A stretch of 9,007 bases of DNA from Armatimonadetes bacterium UBA5419 (lineage in GTDB: Bacteria; Armatimonadota; UBA10988): NCBI GenBank assembly GCA_002409445.1, contig DHNJ01000273.1, positions 5,202-14,208 of the forward strand. The letters are read 5' to 3'. Below the pieces are notes generated by a model, which was not told where the DNA came from, did not search any database, and saw only the letters and a list, made by a program, of their open reading frames with translations. Shown one piece after another: positions 6,504-9,007 of the stretch; the stretch's first letter is position 1, and each line of letters opens with the position of its first letter. Made by a program: the position numbers and the translations under genes.

Positions 6504-8039
6504 ATGTGTACCCCCACCATCGCCGACAGCTCGTTCATCTACCTCACGTACCCGTATGCGATGAGTTGCGACTGCGGCAGAGTGTGTAGTGCGGACTGCC
6601 CCAAACTGCCTCGTCCAGGTGACGCGACAGCTTGGCAAGTCGTTGATGAGTTGCTCGACCATATGGCCGCCAGGCGCGACGTCTTGCCACACATCGAAGA
6701 TATCACTAGCGCCGCGGGTGATGTTGGAGCCCTATGCCTGCGCGACGACTGGCTATCAAACCACTGGGGCCAGTTACGGTTCGCCCACCGAGACGGCGAC
6801 GACCATGGGAGCGCCACAGACCTGTACACCTGCCGGCTGTCCGGGGCAGACCTTTTCTACTTCAACACTGGCATCGGTATCCTCATGTTGCGCATCGAGC
6901 TGGACGGCGATAGCGTCGAGGCATGGACCCAGGCGCTCCATCATCTGCGCTACGCCGCAAATGAAGACCATGCCTTCGGCGTCGAGCGGCCGCACGGCTT
7001 CGATGCCCATGAGTTGTGCGTGACAGCTGGCGACGCCGACGCTGAGCTCTGGGCACCCGCCGATCCCGGAGATCCCCGGTCCTATGCGCCACGACAAGCA
7101 TCGTCGTCGGCCGTGTTCATCGAGCACCTGGTCACCGCGCTCCAACGGTCTGCGCACGGCGGCTCCGAGGGACGTCCTCTTTTCGTGCGCGGGCGCACCA
7201 TCCCTTACTACGGGGTCCTCGTCGATGGTCTGCCCGCGGGCCAATGGCGGGATTTCCTGGCCCGCCGGCGTGAGTTCTTTACGGCCGACACCGAGATCGC
7301 CTTCACCCCCGACGAGCTCAGCTTCGATCACCCTAGCCTACTGCCCTATACCGCCCACAGTTGGCACATGATGACAGGTCAAGGCGGCGGATTCATCCAC
7401 CTCAAGCCCGACCGCAGCGAGTTCACACGAGATTACCTACCCATCATCCTTGCCGGGCTCTTCCGCCTCGCGTTCATCCTCGCCCTTCACTGCCGCTGCG
7501 CCCTGGTCGATTTGTCCTCGCAGATCACCAAAGTCTCCCTGCAAGAACAGACTGCACCTGACAAGCACCTCACCGCGGTCAAGAAGATCCAGTCAGCCAT
7601 TGTCCGCTACACCGCCCAACACAACTTCGCCCTCGTCTTCCAACGCACGAATCCGCAGGATGCGTACAGCAAGTGGCGCGACCAGTTCCAAGTCGCCGCC
7701 ATGTTCGAGGAGGTCAGCGCGGAAGCCAAAGCGCTGTACGAGCAGGCGCAGCTGAACCACGAGGCGGCGGAGCGCACCGCTGAGCGGAAGCTTAGCCAAA
7801 CGGTGGCCGCGTTCGGTGCCGTGGGCGTCGCGGTGGGCGCCCTAGGCATGAATTTCTTCGAGTTCCGGGGCGCGCTATGGGATCGCTCCAACTGGGCCGG
7901 CTTGGTCAGCGGGTTTGTGTTGGCCGGCCTGCTGGCCGTCGGGATCTGGCTCATCGCCACCGGAGAGACGCGAACGGTCCGTGCCGTCGCGCGCCGGATC
8001 GCTCGTGCCATCGGCCGCTTCATCCGCGGCGACGACTGA
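6504..8039 (+). CDS. CorA-like membrane protein with GMN motif and unrecognised N-terminal domain
   Basis: The product has 511 residues. Residues 1-300 match no family I recognise. They include a tight cysteine cluster, C22-x-C24-x3-C28-x3-C32. A moderately hydrophobic helix (about 312-335, ILAGLFRLAFILAL) is followed by a long, charged, predicted helical stalk (about 345-430). Two membrane segments then follow, about 431-454 and 465-485, and a basic tail. The first segment ends in G448-M449-N450-F, the Gly-Met-Asn signature at the mouth of CorA/Mrs2 cation channels, and the stalk-TM1-GMN-TM2 order is also CorA-like. Predicted role: an inner-membrane channel or pore effector, by analogy with the CorA proteins of some type III CRISPR loci. 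The ATG at 6504 has a poor ribosome binding site; an in-frame TTG at 6489 lies 12 bases after GGAGG and is an alternative. The stop is five bases from the convergent protease gene. Confidence 0.6.
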   Translation: MCTPTIADSSFIYLTYPYAMSCDCGRVCSADCPKLPRPGDATAWQVVDELLDHMAARRDVLPHIEDITSAAGDVGALCLRDDWLSNHWGQLRFAHRDGDDHGSATDLYTCRLSGADLFYFNTGIGILMLRIELDGDSVEAWTQALHHLRYAANEDHAFGVERPHGFDAHELCVTAGDADAELWAPADPGDPRSYAPRQASSSAVFIEHLVTALQRSAHGGSEGRPLFVRGRTIPYYGVLVDGLPAGQWRDFLARRREFFTADTEIAFTPDELSFDHPSLLPYTAHSWHMMTGQGGGFIHLKPDRSEFTRDYLPIILAGLFRLAFILALHCRCALVDLSSQITKVSLQEQTAPDKHLTAVKKIQSAIVRYTAQHNFALVFQRTNPQDAYSKWRDQFQVAAMFEEVSAEAKALYEQAQLNHEAAERTAERKLSQTVAAFGAVGVAVGALGMNFFEFRGALWDRSNWAGLVSGFVLAGLLAVGIWLIATGETRTVRAVARRIARAIGRFIRGDD

Positions 8040-8044
8040 CCCCC

Positions 8045-9007
8045 CTACCCCTCCAGCACCTCCGCCAGCGCCTCGTCCTCCAGGGTGCCCGCGGTGACCA
8101 GCAGGTCGGCGAGGCGGGTGATGAGGTCGCGTTCGGCTTGGAGGACGGTGCGGGCGAGGTTTTCGGCTTTGGTCAGGATCTCGGCGACGTCGTTGTCGAT
8201 CTGGGCGATCAGGGCCTCGCTGACCTCACGCCGCCGCGAGCCGTCGTAGCTGGGGATGCGCAGGGCTTGCAGGCCGACGGTCGCGCCCATGCCCAGCTCC
8301 TCGACCATCGCGCGGGCGACCTGGCTGGCCTGCAGCAGGTCGGCCTGCGCGCCGTTCGAGACGCGGCCCAGCGCCAGCTCCTCGGCGATCCGCCCGCCCA
8401 GGCTGACGGCGATGTGCTCGACGAACTCCTCGCTGGTGATCAGGTGCTGGTTGGTCCGCGCCTGCTGCAGCATGATGCCCAGCGCGGGCATGTTGCGCTC
8501 GCCGGCGACAACGCTGATCTTGCGCACGTCCGGCGTGTTCGGCAGCCGCTGAGCGACGATCGCGTGGCCCGCCTCGTGGCAGGCGACGGTCCGCAGCTCG
8601 CTCTCGCTGACGACGACCTGCGTCGCCCCCGGCCGCGCCAGCGTCTCGTCGATGTCGCGGCGGGTCACGGTGAACGGCCCGGGGCGGATGACCCGCCGGC
8701 GCAGCGCGCGGCAGACCGCGTTCAGGTGGTCGCCGGTGTAGCGCGCCTGCGTGTCCCAGTCGGCGTATTCGGCGGTCCGCTCGACCAGGTACTCCAACAC
8801 ATCATCGGGGATGTCCAGCTCGAACCGGTCGCGGTAGATGCGCAGGATCTCGCGCCGGTCGTGCTCGTCGGGGTACGGGATCTCCAGGTGCAGCTCGAAC
8901 CGCCCGGGCCGCAGCAGCGCCGGGTCCAGGCTCTCGAGGAAGTTGGTCGTGCCGACGACGAAGACCAACTCGTTGTTGCGGAAGCCGTCCATCTCGGTCA
9001 GCAGCTG
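8045..9007 (-). CDS. FtsH-like AAA-M41 zinc metalloprotease, divergent (C-terminal part; runs off the right edge)
   Basis: The last 321 codons are present, reading inward from the right edge. The AAA second-region-of-homology segment is GTTNFLESLDPALLRPGRFE; its RPGRFE (8894-8911) supplies both arginine fingers. It is followed by the AAA lid and then the peptidase M41 domain with the zinc-binding HEAGH (8564-8578). A downstream GGRIAEELALG leads to an acidic residue in the NGAQADLLQAS stretch that fits the third zinc ligand. The protein ends at EVLEG. FtsH proteins are membrane-anchored hexamers that unfold and degrade unstable or misfolded proteins. The SRH reads FELHLEI where canonical FtsH has FDRQ, and the lid lacks the usual TGADL, so this is a divergent member rather than the standard housekeeping FtsH. 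It converges on the CorA-like gene. Confidence 0.85.
   Translation of the reverse strand, partial: QLLTEMDGFRNNELVFVVGTTNFLESLDPALLRPGRFELHLEIPYPDEHDRREILRIYRDRFELDIPDDVLEYLVERTAEYADWDTQARYTGDHLNAVCRALRRRVIRPGPFTVTRRDIDETLARPGATQVVVSESELRTVACHEAGHAIVAQRLPNTPDVRKISVVAGERNMPALGIMLQQARTNQHLITSEEFVEHIAVSLGGRIAEELALGRVSNGAQADLLQASQVARAMVEELGMGATVGLQALRIPSYDGSRRREVSEALIAQIDNDVAEILTKAENLARTVLQAERDLITRLADLLVTAGTLEDEALAEVLEG

Noticed and set aside
3213..8044. CRISPR array or crRNA repeats expected near CRISPR-associated proteins
   Set aside because: I saw no direct repeats of 23-40 bases with regular spacing in any gap, and the gaps (59, 117, 91 and 5 bases) are too short for an array.
8040..8044. 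Intrinsic terminator between the converging CorA-like and FtsH-like genes
   Set aside because: The gap is five bases, and I found no hairpin followed by a T-run on either strand at the gene ends.

Overview
The window is a high-GC bacterial chromosome segment. It carries an intact, densely packed set of housekeeping-type genes, and inside that set sits a three-gene block that looks like a nucleotide-signalled defence cassette. I cannot assign the organism. GC-rich codon use, a stand-alone short FchA-type cyclodeaminase and a divergent FtsH-like protease would fit Chloroflexota or Deinococcota, but this is only a guess.

Left part (1-3212): the N-terminal half of a lysyl-tRNA synthetase runs leftward off the edge. 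Diverging from it are a secreted beta-propeller protein, an FchA-type cyclodeaminase/cyclohydrolase that starts at TTG, and a YgaP-like rhodanese fused to a two-helix membrane domain. The rhodanese gene has a TACCCC-TG-GGGGTA palindrome just ahead of its ribosome binding site, resembling operators of the CsoR/CstR/FrmR repressor class.

Middle (3221-8039): two tandem paralogues of the TM1812/Csx1-type CRISPR-associated family each keep an N-terminal CARF-like domain with a DVTHG motif and a C-terminal HEPN-type Rx4H motif (RNALDH and RNALNH). Each has its own promoter with a 17-bp spacer and a related -10 box (TAGGAT, TAGGGT). The second promoter holds a 7-bp inverted repeat almost exactly in its spacer. 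They are followed on the same strand by a 511-residue protein. It has an unrecognised N-terminal domain, a long helical stalk and two C-terminal membrane helices, the first ending in Gly-Met-Asn as in CorA channels. No cas10, other cas gene or CRISPR array is visible here.

Right part (8045-9007): a convergent AAA-M41 FtsH-like metalloprotease, C-terminal part only, begins five bases after the CorA-like gene stops.

Working model (inference): the block is an orphan or remote set of second-messenger effectors, namely two cyclic-oligoadenylate-gated RNases plus a membrane channel. It would be fed either by a type III CRISPR system elsewhere in the genome or by an unknown nucleotide cyclase. The block has visibly weaker GC and third-position bias than its flanks, consistent with acquisition by transfer.
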